From assembly GCA_052400685.1 (NCBI GenBank), contig JBQTGJ010000001.1: DNA of 64,000 nucleotides; one strand, written 5' to 3'. The notes beneath the pieces are model-generated. The model was given only the letters and a program-made list of their open reading frames with translations. It was not told where the DNA came from and ran no database searches. Both the position numbers and the translations under genes were made by a program. The stretch's first letter is position 1. Each line of letters begins with the position of its first letter. Source of the stretch: CAZHHH01 sp052400685. Lineage in GTDB: Bacteria > Bacteroidota > Bacteroidia > Bacteroidales > Marinilabiliaceae. This document shows positions 50,664 to 59,863 of this stretch, one piece after another.

Positions 50664-51854
50664 CTATTTGTTTAGTTCCATGAATTGTTTGTTGCTGTCG
50701 ATTAGCCGGTTGATGCTATCTACCGATTCGGCGGAGCGATATTTGTCCTGTGGCGAATTGAGGCAATAATCAACTAGTTGATCGATACTTGACACCGCAA
50801 CATGCATGCGTGTATCGGATGAAGCATAGTAGATAAATACAGTGCCGTTTTCGTCGTTGATCCAGCCATTGGAGAAAACCACATTGGAGACATCGCCAAT
50901 GCGTTCGTTTTTTAACGGGGCTATAAAATGACCCGCCGGCTTGTGTGTCACAATCCATGGTTTTTGTAGATCAGTCATGAACAGATAAAGCGTGTAACGT
51001 AAGCCCGCCGCTGTGTTGCGTACGCCGTGGGCCAGTTGCAACCAGCCTTTGTCAGTGCGTATAGGCGCAGGTCCCAAACCATTTTTTACTTCATAGATGG
51101 TGTGATAGGCTTTGGCATCTACAATAACTTCTTCTTTTATTTCAGCATTGGTAATGGTTTTTGAAAGACCAAAGCCTATGCCGCCGCCTTTTCCGGTATC
51201 GATGAAGCCATCCTGTGGACGGGTGTAGAACGCGTACTGACCGTCAATAAAATGAGGAAATAGCACGACATTACGTTGCTGGCCGGTGGTTGATATAAGG
51301 TCGGGTAAACGTTCCCAGTTTGTCATGTCTTTGGTTCGTGCAATACCTGCAGCTGCAACGGCACTACTGGTGTCGCCATTTTGCGCATTGGGGTCTTTTC
51401 TTTCGGTGCAGAAGATGCCATATACATACCCATCGTCGTGTTTTGTTAAACGCATATCGTAAACGTTGGTATCAGGTTCTTCGGTTTGCGGGAGGGTGAT
51501 TGGCCGCTCACGAAACCGAAAATTGTCAACTCCATTGGGACTTTCGGCTATGGCAAAAAACGATTTGCGGTCGTTACCTTCAACCCTTACTACCAGAAGA
51601 TATTTGTCATTCCATTTAATGGCACCTGAATTAAAAACTGCATTGTAGCCAATGCGTTCCATAAAATTGGGGTTTGTTTCAGGGTTTAAATCAAAGCGCC
51701 AATGGAGTGGTACATGATTACGGGTCAAAATGGGATTTTTATAACGCGAGTAAATACCATTCGTGCTGAATAGCGCTTCGTTTTTTTCTTGTAGCAGTTT
51801 TTCGTACTCCGCATTTATCCTTTCGTATCTGCTTGTGAAAATTCCGTTCCCCAT
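50664..51854 (-). CDS. GH130 mannosylglucose phosphorylase-like
   Basis: 396 residues, five-bladed beta-propeller. Motifs are YKNPILTRNHVPLHWRFDL, ERIGYNAVFNSGAIKW, EEPDTNVYDMRLTKHDDG (Asp133 in VYDMRLT is the likely general acid) and FYTRPQDGFIDTGKGGGIGFG. It resembles Bacteroides 4-O-beta-D-mannosyl-D-glucose phosphorylase, which releases mannose-1-phosphate and glucose. No signal peptide, so it is cytoplasmic. Neighbours are the 2-epimerase and a secreted alpha-galactosidase. Confidence 0.9.
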   Translation of the reverse strand: MGNGIFTSRYERINAEYEKLLQEKNEALFSTNGIYSRYKNPILTRNHVPLHWRFDLNPETNPNFMERIGYNAVFNSGAIKWNDKYLLVVRVEGNDRKSFFAIAESPNGVDNFRFRERPITLPQTEEPDTNVYDMRLTKHDDGYVYGIFCTERKDPNAQNGDTSSAVAAAGIARTKDMTNWERLPDLISTTGQQRNVVLFPHFIDGQYAFYTRPQDGFIDTGKGGGIGFGLSKTITNAEIKEEVIVDAKAYHTIYEVKNGLGPAPIRTDKGWLQLAHGVRNTAAGLRYTLYLFMTDLQKPWIVTHKPAGHFIAPLKNERIGDVSNVVFSNGWINDENGTVFIYYASSDTRMHVAVSSIDQLVDYCLNSPQDKYRSAESVDSINRLIDSNKQFMELNK

Positions 51855-52012
51855 ATTTATTGTTTTATTAATGGTTTTTTACTGTTAGGTTTCGAATTTG
51901 ATAAATCAGGTTTGCGCTAAGAGCAAAAATGATTTTAATCATTACAATAATGCTGTGACATGTCTTTCACTTTAAATAAACTGGTTCGATAGGTTGAGAC
52001 AGTCTGAGTATA

Positions 52013-53236
52013 TCATTTTTGATTTTTTATTTTTGGTGTTAGAGTCAGCATTAAAACATCATGACCGGCTAATTTGGTTTTGATATTTTTTTCTGTGGTG
52101 CCGGAGTCTTTCCCGGTCCAAACGTTGCGAATTTTGTATGTCGTGGTGTTGAAATTGGCTTGTCGTTGAGCAAAATCGTCGTTAACAATATTTTCTTTCC
52201 AGTTGAATTTAAGTTCTATGGGCAATTCTCCGCGATTCAGGAAGCATACGGCCCAACGATCTTCAGTCAACGGTTTGAACCATATTTCAAGATCTTTTTC
52301 TTTTTTATATTGTAATCCTTGTATGCCTAACTTATCCTGATTTACGGCGATGACTTCAGGGTTGGTTAGAATATCTATGGTTTCCTGGGTGATGTTTCTC
52401 AGGTCGTTGCCGGCAATGAGTGGCGCTGAAAGCATTGCCCACATTGAAAAGTGAGCGCGGTCTTCGTTTACAGACATCCCGTTGCCAACTTCCAACATAT
52501 CGGGGTCGTTCCAATGCCCGGGTCCGGCATATTCGCGCAGGCCTTCCTGCATATCTAAGATTTGTAATACACCCCATGAAAACCATCCGCCATGGTCGTG
52601 TTTACAATCCCAACAAAGGTAAATATCGCCTGTGGTGCGCCACATGTGACCAATATCCTGCGCCCATGTCCAGGGGCGAGCGGTTCCCCATTCACACATG
52701 CTGAAGAGGATGGGACGTCCTGCCTTGTATAGTGCATCCCGCATGGTGGTATATGCTCCAATGGGATTAATATTATCGGTGTTACACCAGTCGTATTTAA
52801 GGTAGTCAACTCCCCAATGGGCATACTGCAGTGCATCCTGATATTCGTATCCGCGACTGCCTGGGCGACCGGCGCAAGTTTCGGTTCCTGCATCCGAATA
52901 GATTCCGAATTTTAATCCCTTTGAATGTATATAGTCGGCCAATGCTTTTATTCCTGATGGAAATTTTTCCGGATCAGAATGAATGAAACCCAGACTATCG
53001 CGTTCTCCGTGCCAACAGTCATCAATAATTATATATTCATAACCGGCATCTTTTAAGCCGCTTGTAACCATTGCGTCGGTGATGTCACGAATCATCTGCT
53101 CATTGATGTCGCAACCGAAAATATTCCAACTATTCCAACCCATCGGGGGGGTGTCTGCAATATGTTCGTATTTTTGGCTATAAGTCATTTTTCCTAATGA
53201 CAAAAGCAGAAGAGCGACTATTATTTTCTTTTTCAT
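52013..53236 (-). CDS. Secreted GH27 alpha-galactosidase
   Basis: 407 residues with a signal peptide (residues 1-20). GH27 barrel: TPPMGWNSWNIFGCDIN, IIDDCWHGERDS, nucleophile Asp149 in YLKYDWCN, acid/base Asp204 in WRTTGDIYLC, and HWNDPDMLEVGNG. A C-terminal beta domain follows. It removes alpha-1,6-galactose side chains, as on galactomannan, before the backbone mannosides are imported. Its gene lies first in the run, 158 bases upstream of GH130. Confidence 0.92.
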   Translation of the reverse strand: MKKKIIVALLLLSLGKMTYSQKYEHIADTPPMGWNSWNIFGCDINEQMIRDITDAMVTSGLKDAGYEYIIIDDCWHGERDSLGFIHSDPEKFPSGIKALADYIHSKGLKFGIYSDAGTETCAGRPGSRGYEYQDALQYAHWGVDYLKYDWCNTDNINPIGAYTTMRDALYKAGRPILFSMCEWGTARPWTWAQDIGHMWRTTGDIYLCWDCKHDHGGWFSWGVLQILDMQEGLREYAGPGHWNDPDMLEVGNGMSVNEDRAHFSMWAMLSAPLIAGNDLRNITQETIDILTNPEVIAVNQDKLGIQGLQYKKEKDLEIWFKPLTEDRWAVCFLNRGELPIELKFNWKENIVNDDFAQRQANFNTTTYKIRNVWTGKDSGTTEKNIKTKLAGHDVLMLTLTPKIKNQK

Positions 53237-53368
53237 CCTAAAAGTGTTTGTAATGAAAACTAACGTAGATTCAGTAAGTTAGAGATTCTGTTTATTAAGG
53301 TGCAAATTAGTGGGTTATTGACGCTTTGACAAATACAATTTTATCACTTGCTTGTAGATTTGTATGAT

Positions 53369-53446
53369 GTTATGAAACGAACATGAATTTTAGCATTCTA
53401 AAATACACACAGTAGAATGATTAAAATTCATCGAGAGTTCCATATG
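53369..53446 (+). repeat. CATATG-hairpin unit upstream of dnaE (78 bp)
   Basis: One 78-bp unit identical in its inner part to the one at 7129-7206 (stem ATGAATTTTA / TAAAATTCAT and CATTCT / AGAATG, loop ACACACAG). The left end is GTTATG in place of CATATG. A 22-base linker (53447-53468) leads to CATATGAAAAAC at 53469, which opens only a four-codon frame. Oriented as dnaE, 290 bases further on. Confidence 0.85.
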
Positions 53447-53640
53447 ACCATTGAAAGATAAATTTAATCATATGAAAAACTATTGATGGATTTTTGTATT
53501 TCAATTTTTGCGGTGCCCAATCTGTTTTTTTTTGATTAGTTTAAATTTATTTTAAGTTCATAGTGTTGTTTCATAGGAATTTAGTGTCGCCGATTCCTGA
53601 CCTCTGTTAAACTTTATCTGTTAAGGATGGTTCATTTTAT

Positions 53641-53648
53641 TAATTTTG
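53641..53648 (+). promoter_or_regulatory. Bacteroidota -7 motif TAATTTTG upstream of dnaE
   Basis: TAATTTTG lies 88 bases before the dnaE ATG at 53736. No clear -33 partner. The leader would be about 80 bases. Confidence 0.5.
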
Positions 53649-53735
53649 CAGGCACCACTGACGACTTCCTTTAAGGCGAATTGGATTGTTGTTGGGGTTA
53701 TTAATGCTACTTACCGATCATTAAACTATTAAAGT

Positions 53736-56700
53736 ATGTCTTTGATTCCTTTTACACATTTGCATGTGCATTCGCAATATTCTATTCTTGATGGTCAGGC
53801 CAGTGTTGCGGCATTGGTCGAGAAGGCGACTGCCGACGGAATGACTGCGATGGCATTAACCGATCATGGTAATATGTTGGGGATTAAGGTCTTTTTCGAT
53901 ATTTGCAAAAAGAAAGGAATTAAACCAATTGCCGGCGTGGAGGCTTATGTGGCTGAGCGAACCATAAATAACCGAGAAGATAAAGTCCTCGACCGGTCGG
54001 GTCGCCATCTTATTTTGCTGGCTAAAAACATGAAGGGTTATCGCAACCTTTTGAAGTTGACTTCAATTGCTAACGTGGAAGGTTTTTTTTATCGGCCGCG
54101 TATTGATAAAAATTTATTGAAAAAGTACAGTGAAGGATTAATTGTCTCTTCGGCCTGTTTGGGGGGCGAGGTGCCCCGTAAAATTATGCAGGGTGATTTG
54201 GAGGGAGCGCGTGATGTTATTTTATGGTATAGGGAAGTTTTTGGTGACGATTATTATCTCGAATTGCAACGACATCCCGCTAAGGATCCTCGTATGCGTC
54301 AGGCTGTATACGATCATCAGGTAATGGTGAATGAGAAAATCCTTGAGTTTTCAAAAGAATTGGGGGTGAAGGTTATTGCTGCCAATGATGTTCACTTTGC
54401 CGATGCGGATAAGGCCGAAGCTCACGATATATTGATTTGTATGAACACGGGTAAAGACGTGGACGATGAAACCCGTATGCGTTACACACAGCAGGAGTGG
54501 TTTAAATCAACTGAAGAAATGAATCAGCTTTTTGCCGATGTGCCGGAAGCCTTAATGAACACTCAGGAAATTACCGATAAGGTTGAAATTTATGAACTCA
54601 ATTCGGCTCCTATTATGCCGTTGTTTCCAATACCTGAATCGTTTGGTACTTATGAACAATATCAAAATAAGTATCCGGAAGCTGACTTGAAGGAAGTGTA
54701 TGGTGCCGAACGTTACGAAAAATTGGGCGGCGATTATCACCATTTGCTTCGTGTTAAGCTGGAATCCGATTATCTGGAACATCTTGCCTACAATGGGGCT
54801 AAAAGAAGATATGGCGATCCTATTCCTGAAAAAGTGAAAGAACGCGTTGAATTTGAGTTGGGTACGATTAAAACAATGGGCTTTCCGGGTTATTTCCTGA
54901 TTGTACAGGACTTTATTAATGCAGCCAGGAATATGGGCGTACAGGTTGGCCCGGGACGTGGATCCGCTGCCGGATCGGCCGTTGCTTATTGTATTGGTAT
55001 TACTGATGTTGATCCAATTAAATTCGATTTGCTCTTTGAACGGTTTCTTAATCCCGATCGTATCTCAATGCCTGATGTCGATATCGATTTTGATGACGAT
55101 GGCCGTCAGCAGGTACTGGGGTGGGTGGCCGATAAATATGGACACGATAAAGTGGCTCACATCTGTACCTTTGGAACAATGGCTGCCAAATCGGCTATCA
55201 AGGATGTAGGACGTGTGCTTAAGCTTCCATTGTCTGAAACAGACCGTATCACAAAAAAAATTCCTGATAAGCCGGGAACTAAACTTTCAAACGCTTTTGT
55301 TGAGGTTGTAAAGCTTGAAAAGGAGAAGGGGTCGTTGGATGCAGCGCGCGATTTTATTTCTAAGAAGTTTGCTGAAGCGCGTTCAGCAGAGAATGATAAA
55401 GAGGCCACCAAATATGAAATCTTCCAGATTTTTGCTGAAGAGATAGATAAAGGGCGACGCGAAGGCGATGAGATCTTGCTTAAAACATTGAAACTGGCCT
55501 GTGAGTTGGAGGGTTCTATTCGGCAAACCGGCGTGCATGCCTGCGGTGTGTTGATTAGCCGCGATCCGTTGGATGAGCACATCCCGCTAATGCCTGCCAA
55601 AGATGCAAATCTGTTGGTAACACAGTACGAAGGAACTTTGGTGGAATCTATCGGACTGTTAAAAATGGACTTTTTGGGTCTTAAGACGCTTTCTATTATT
55701 AAGGAAGCGTTGGAGGCAATTCGGATATCTAAAGGCAAAGTGCCTGATTTGAACGCGATCAATAGTTACGACGACAAAAAAACGTTTGAGCTGTTTAGCA
55801 AAGGTGAAACAACGGCAATTTTTCAGTTTGAATCGGCAGGTATGAAAAAGTATCTGCGGATGCTTCAGCCAAACCGTTTCGAGGATTTAGTGGCGATGAA
55901 TGCGTTGTATCGTCCCGGACCAATGGAGTATATTCCCAATTTTGTGGCGCGTAAAAACGGACAGGAAGATATTGTATATGACCATCCGTTGATGGAACCT
56001 TATTTGAATGACAGTTATGGCATCACGGTCTTTCAGGAACAGGTGATGCTTCTGTCGAGGGCGCTGGCCGGTTTTACCCGCGGTGAATCCGATACGCTTC
56101 GTAAGGCGATGGGTAAGAAGCAGATGGCTATTATGGCCAAATTGAAGGAGAAGTTCGATTCCGGTTGTAAAAATAATCCCGCTTTTATCGATGGCTGTAA
56201 GCAGAATGGGAAAAAACCGGAAGAGTTGATTAACAAGATTTGGAAAGACTGGGAGGCTTTTGCCAGTTATGCTTTTAATAAATCGCATGCTGTTTGTTAT
56301 GCCCACCTCGCTTATGAAACGGGGTATTTGAAAGCGCATTATCCGGCCGAATTTATGGCTGGCGTTCTAAGTCGTAATTTGAATGATATTGGCAAGATTA
56401 CCACCTTTATGGAGGAGTGTCGTCGCATGGGTATTGAAGTGCTGGGCCCTGATATCAACGAAAGTTTTCTCAAATTTACGGTGAATAAGAAAGGGGCGCT
56501 TCGTTTTGGAATGGCAGCTATTAAAGGTGTTGGCGAAGGGGTGGTTATTGAAGTTATTAATGAGCGGGAGAAAAATGGTCCTTTTAAGGATGTTTATGAC
56601 CTGGTGGAACGGGTTAATCTTCAGGTGGTGAATAAGAAATCGATGGAAGCGTTGGCCGGCGCCGGTGCCTTCGACAATTTGAGCAAATATCACCGTGCTC

Positions 56701-57518
56701 AGTATTTTGCTCCTTTTCAGGGCGAAGAAGGAACGTTCCTTGAACGTTTGTTGCGTTATGGCAACCGCTTTCAGGCTGATAAAGCGTCCTTGCAAAGTTC
56801 TCTGTTCGGATCGGTCGATCTGGATGTTGAAATTAAGAAACCGGAGGCGCCTGCTTGTATTGAGTTTACTAACATCGAAAAGCTCGACCGTGAGAAGGAA
56901 TTGGTGGGGATGTATATTTCGTCGCACCCATTGGATCAGTATAAACTGGAATTACGTAATTACTGCAATTTTCAGCTTAAGGATTTTGGTGATCTGGAAA
57001 CGGTTAAAGGAAGGGAATTTACAGTGGGCGGTATGGTCACCAATGTTAGGGAGGGCGTTACACGCAACAAAGGAAGTCAGTATGCCATCCTGACATTGGA
57101 AGATTACAGCGGGTCACATGATTTTGCCTTTTTTGGGCGCGATTATGTCGATTTTGGCAATTATTTGCGAAACGGCATGTTCCTGATGATTAAAGGACGT
57201 GTGCAGGGCAAAAAATTTAAACCCGAAGAACTGGAAACCAAAGTAAATCATATCAGTCTTTTGGAGGAGGTGCTGGAGAAGGTCCGATCGCTGAAAATGC
57301 GCATCCCTTTGCAAAGTCTCACCAACGAAGTTGTTACTGAATTAGCGCATCTGGCATTGGAAAATAAAGGGAAGGTGACTCTTTATTTTCAGGTGTTTGA
57401 TGAAGATGAGGAGCGGCAGAGTGTGCAGCTTTTGTCGCGTTCGGTAATGGTTAGTCTTACACCTGAGTTGCTGCAGTTTTTTGAAGATAAGCCGGAAATT
57501 GCAATGTCGCTTTCTTAA
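53736..57518 (+). CDS. dnaE: DNA polymerase III alpha subunit
   Basis: 1260 residues. N-terminal PHP domain (FTHLHVHSQYSILDGQASV), polymerase core with the catalytic acids in PDVDIDFDDDGRQQV and GPGRGSAAGSAVAY, helix-hairpin-helix and a C-terminal OB domain (FTVGGMVTNVREGVTR, YAILTLEDYSG). A nonessential insertion between the PHP and palm domains is short. DnaE is the main replicative polymerase. Followed after 148 bases by trxA. Confidence 0.97.
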   Translation: MSLIPFTHLHVHSQYSILDGQASVAALVEKATADGMTAMALTDHGNMLGIKVFFDICKKKGIKPIAGVEAYVAERTINNREDKVLDRSGRHLILLAKNMKGYRNLLKLTSIANVEGFFYRPRIDKNLLKKYSEGLIVSSACLGGEVPRKIMQGDLEGARDVILWYREVFGDDYYLELQRHPAKDPRMRQAVYDHQVMVNEKILEFSKELGVKVIAANDVHFADADKAEAHDILICMNTGKDVDDETRMRYTQQEWFKSTEEMNQLFADVPEALMNTQEITDKVEIYELNSAPIMPLFPIPESFGTYEQYQNKYPEADLKEVYGAERYEKLGGDYHHLLRVKLESDYLEHLAYNGAKRRYGDPIPEKVKERVEFELGTIKTMGFPGYFLIVQDFINAARNMGVQVGPGRGSAAGSAVAYCIGITDVDPIKFDLLFERFLNPDRISMPDVDIDFDDDGRQQVLGWVADKYGHDKVAHICTFGTMAAKSAIKDVGRVLKLPLSETDRITKKIPDKPGTKLSNAFVEVVKLEKEKGSLDAARDFISKKFAEARSAENDKEATKYEIFQIFAEEIDKGRREGDEILLKTLKLACELEGSIRQTGVHACGVLISRDPLDEHIPLMPAKDANLLVTQYEGTLVESIGLLKMDFLGLKTLSIIKEALEAIRISKGKVPDLNAINSYDDKKTFELFSKGETTAIFQFESAGMKKYLRMLQPNRFEDLVAMNALYRPGPMEYIPNFVARKNGQEDIVYDHPLMEPYLNDSYGITVFQEQVMLLSRALAGFTRGESDTLRKAMGKKQMAIMAKLKEKFDSGCKNNPAFIDGCKQNGKKPEELINKIWKDWEAFASYAFNKSHAVCYAHLAYETGYLKAHYPAEFMAGVLSRNLNDIGKITTFMEECRRMGIEVLGPDINESFLKFTVNKKGALRFGMAAIKGVGEGVVIEVINEREKNGPFKDVYDLVERVNLQVVNKKSMEALAGAGAFDNLSKYHRAQYFAPFQGEEGTFLERLLRYGNRFQADKASLQSSLFGSVDLDVEIKKPEAPACIEFTNIEKLDREKELVGMYISSHPLDQYKLELRNYCNFQLKDFGDLETVKGREFTVGGMVTNVREGVTRNKGSQYAILTLEDYSGSHDFAFFGRDYVDFGNYLRNGMFLMIKGRVQGKKFKPEELETKVNHISLLEEVLEKVRSLKMRIPLQSLTNEVVTELAHLALENKGKVTLYFQVFDEDEERQSVQLLSRSVMVSLTPELLQFFEDKPEIAMSLS

Positions 57519-57561
57519 TGTTATCTTTAAACGACGAAGGGGTTTTTGTAAGAAAAATGTA

Positions 57562-57569
57562 TATCTTTG
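57562..57569 (+). promoter_or_regulatory. Bacteroidota -7 motif TATCTTTG upstream of trxA
   Basis: TATCTTTG is 98 bases before the trxA ATG at 57667. It fits TAnnTTTG and gives trxA its own transcript. Confidence 0.55.
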
Positions 57570-57666
57570 AACAACGTTCACTTTTTTCTGTTAATTACTA
57601 AACAAATCGGGCACATGATTTGTAGGTAATAGATGTTTAATCATATTTTCTGAAAACTAGATAATT

Positions 57667-57984
57667 ATGGCTATTGAAGTAACTGATGCTAATTTTGAAG
57701 AACTGGTTCTGAAATCAGATAAACCTGTTCTTGTTGATTTTTGGGCTGAGTGGTGTGGACCATGCCGTATGGTAGCCCCTATTGTGGCCGAATTGGCCGA
57801 CGAGTATAAAGACCGTGCCGTGGTCACTAAAATGGATGTTGACAGCAATCCCGAAATTTCTGTGAAATTTGGTATTCGTAATATTCCCACCATTCTTTTC
57901 TTTAAAAATGGAGAGGTTGTTGACAAGCAGGTTGGTGCCGTGCCAAAAACTATTTTGGCATCTAAATTAGATGCAATTGTATAA
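57667..57984 (+). CDS. trxA: Thioredoxin
   Basis: 105 residues. The active site WCGPC is at 29-33 (FWAEWCGPCRMVAPIV), and IRNIPTILFFKNGEVVDKQVGA is the conserved cis-Pro region. A general cytoplasmic disulfide reductase. The MITE begins immediately after its TAA, so the stop codon overlaps or abuts the element. Confidence 0.97.
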   Translation: MAIEVTDANFEELVLKSDKPVLVDFWAEWCGPCRMVAPIVAELADEYKDRAVVTKMDVDSNPEISVKFGIRNIPTILFFKNGEVVDKQVGAVPKTILASKLDAIV

Positions 57985-58132
57985 TTAGTGTCTGTCCATA
58001 AACTAAGTGTTTGAAATATAAAGCTCAAATACAAGGCTTGTGAAGTCTTAAAAATCAAGGAGTTTACTTTTCGTAAATGGCTGTTTTTATGGCAAGCATA
58101 ACGAAGAAGTTGACTTTATAGACAAACACTAA
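57985..58132 (+). mobile_element. MITE copy B (148 bp) just after trxA
   Basis: Left end TTAGTGTCTGTCCATAAACT and right end ACTTTATAGACAAACACTAA give an inverted repeat of about 20 bp. The internal sequence is closely similar to copy A in order. The flanks (ATAA before, TTAG after) do not match, so no target duplication is visible. Confidence 0.75.
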
Positions 58133-58243
58133 TTAGTGTCAGCAGGGAAACATCATTTTTTTGTTACGCGCGCTTTAGCAGGCTTTAAAAATGAAGTTTT
58201 CTTATCTGCCTCCGGCGTTCCCGGATAAGCACTAATAATAAAA

Positions 58244-58277
58244 TAAAAAAACCGCGATATATATTGTCGCGGTTTTT
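58244..58277. terminator. Rho-independent terminator (trxA side or transporter side)
   Basis: AAAAACCGCGA pairs with TCGCGGTTTTT around a short AT loop, followed by seven T on the plus strand. It lies downstream of trxA, beyond the MITE. Confidence 0.75.
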
Positions 58278-58327
58278 TTATGCTGTTTGCTCTGAATAGT
58301 GTCTCTTTTTGAGACTTTCATGCATAA

Positions 58328-58440
58328 TTAGTGCCTGTCCATAAAGTCGGGAGTTTGAGCTAAAAGTTCAAATTTAGGGCTTGCGAAGTCCGGTAATGTG
58401 AGTTAGCGATGGTTGCTGGGTTTTTTCAGGACAGGCATAA
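58328..58440 (+). mobile_element. MITE copy C (113 bp, diverged)
   Basis: Left end TTAGTGCCTGTCCATAAAG and right end GGACAGGCATAA form a shorter inverted repeat. The internal order (AAAAGTTCAAATTTAGGG, CTTGCGAAGTCC) matches copies A and B. Its right end abuts the NupC gene stop at 58447. Confidence 0.65.
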
Positions 58441-58446
58441 CGCATT

Positions 58447-59856
58447 TTATCCCATTATCATTCCAACAATAGTAGCCGATAATAATGATGCCAGAGTGCC
58501 GGCCAAAAGGGCTTTCATGCCCAGTTGTGACAGCATAACCCGTTTACCGGGTGCCAGTGAGCCTATGCCGCCAATCTGAATACCTATTGAGGCAAAATTG
58601 GCAAAGCCGCACAGTACATATGTTGCCATTACTATCGATTTCTGAAATACAAAGGCGCCGGTGGCTTTCAATTCACCTAAGCTGACATAGCCTATAAACT
58701 CTGTCATTATAATTTTTTCACCAAGCACCCGGCCTACCAGATCCATATCCTGCGGACTAACACCGATCAACCACATAAGTGGGGCAAAGAGATATCCCAG
58801 TATAAATTGAAGCGATAATTCGTTATAGCCTCCATTGGTTGCGGTGCTAATTAATTCATTTATGTTAGTCCAGTTCCCTATTTTTATGAAAATGAAATTG
58901 ACCATTGCGATTAATCCGATGAATACCAGCAGCATTCCGGCCACGTTTACGGCTAATTTAACCCCTTCCGAAGCGCCGTTCGATATCGCATCCAATATGT
59001 TTTTGCCGATTTTTTCTTTGCTAACATCCACCTCTTTATTGATGGTCTCTGTTTGGGGTAATAATATTTTGGAGATGACTATAACCCCTGGCGCTGCCAT
59101 TATAGAGGCCGCCAGCAAATGTTTCGCATAAATAAGTTCCTGAACGGGATCTCCGCCCCCTAATACTTTAATGTAAACAGCCAGAACACCTCCAGCCAGC
59201 GTGGCCATACCGCCTGCCATGACCAATAAAATCTCTGATTTAGTCATTTTGTCGAGGTATGCTTTAATCATAAGTGGTGATTCAGTCTGACCCAGGAAAA
59301 TGTTCCCGGCTACCGAAAGGCTCTCTGCTCCCGATAGACGAAGCAATTTTGTCATGCCCAGAGCCAGCACATAAACTACTTTTTGTATGATGCCAAAGTA
59401 AAACAGAATACTCGTCAACGCTGAGAAAAAAATAATTGTGGGTAATATGGTGATGGCAAAGTTCAGCAAGGGTGATTCTATAACACCTGAGGCATAACTG
59501 GCAAAGAGAAATTCGGTGCCGGCTTCCGTAAAACTTAAAATTTTAACGAATATTTTACCTACAACGTCAAATACTGATTGGATAAATGGAATGTACAAAA
59601 TACTTAATGCCAGCACCAGTTGAATGCCGAGGCCTGTCATCACAACCCGCCAGTTGATGGCCTTGCGGTTGGCGCTGAATAACCAGGCTATGCCAATAAT
59701 AACAACCATTCCCAATAGGCCTCTCATTAAGCTGTTGAAGCTAAACCCGGCACTTGATGCCACGACCACTTCGCTGAGCGGACTGGCCGCCGCAGCCATT
59801 GATGTTGATACACCGGTAAATAAGGCCAGTACGGTCAGTATTATTGTTTTGTACAT
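58447..59856 (-). CDS. Concentrative (CNT/NupC) nucleoside transporter
   Basis: 469 residues from ATG 59854-59856; the frame runs upstream through the neighbouring gene's region but lacks family sequence there. An N-terminal hydrophobic leader precedes about ten membrane helices. CNT motifs are SLSVAGNIFLGQTESPLMIKAYL, GGMATLAGGVLAVYI and CGFANFASIGIQIGGIGSLAP. It imports nucleosides with Na+ or H+. The start lies seven bases downstream of the BFN gene end, so they form an operon. Confidence 0.88.
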   Translation of the reverse strand: MYKTIILTVLALFTGVSTSMAAAASPLSEVVVASSAGFSFNSLMRGLLGMVVIIGIAWLFSANRKAINWRVVMTGLGIQLVLALSILYIPFIQSVFDVVGKIFVKILSFTEAGTEFLFASYASGVIESPLLNFAITILPTIIFFSALTSILFYFGIIQKVVYVLALGMTKLLRLSGAESLSVAGNIFLGQTESPLMIKAYLDKMTKSEILLVMAGGMATLAGGVLAVYIKVLGGGDPVQELIYAKHLLAASIMAAPGVIVISKILLPQTETINKEVDVSKEKIGKNILDAISNGASEGVKLAVNVAGMLLVFIGLIAMVNFIFIKIGNWTNINELISTATNGGYNELSLQFILGYLFAPLMWLIGVSPQDMDLVGRVLGEKIIMTEFIGYVSLGELKATGAFVFQKSIVMATYVLCGFANFASIGIQIGGIGSLAPGKRVMLSQLGMKALLAGTLASLLSATIVGMIMG

Positions 59857-59863
59857 CCTGTCA

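Larger units (their letters stand above)
53237..53735. other. Divergent intergenic region between GH27 and dnaE
   Basis: About 500 bases containing the hairpin unit (53369-53446) and the -7 motif (53641-53648). No other recognised feature. Confidence 0.4.
57985..58446. other. Intergenic region between trxA and the nucleoside transporter
   Basis: About 460 bases. MITE copy B at 57985-58132, an inverted repeat CTTATC...GATAAG at about 58200-58230, a terminator at 58244-58277 and MITE copy C at 58328-58440. Confidence 0.5.

Noticed and set aside
55157..55762. 201-aa minus-strand frame in dnaE
   Set aside because: A Ser-rich antisense artefact of Asp/Glu-rich polymerase codons.
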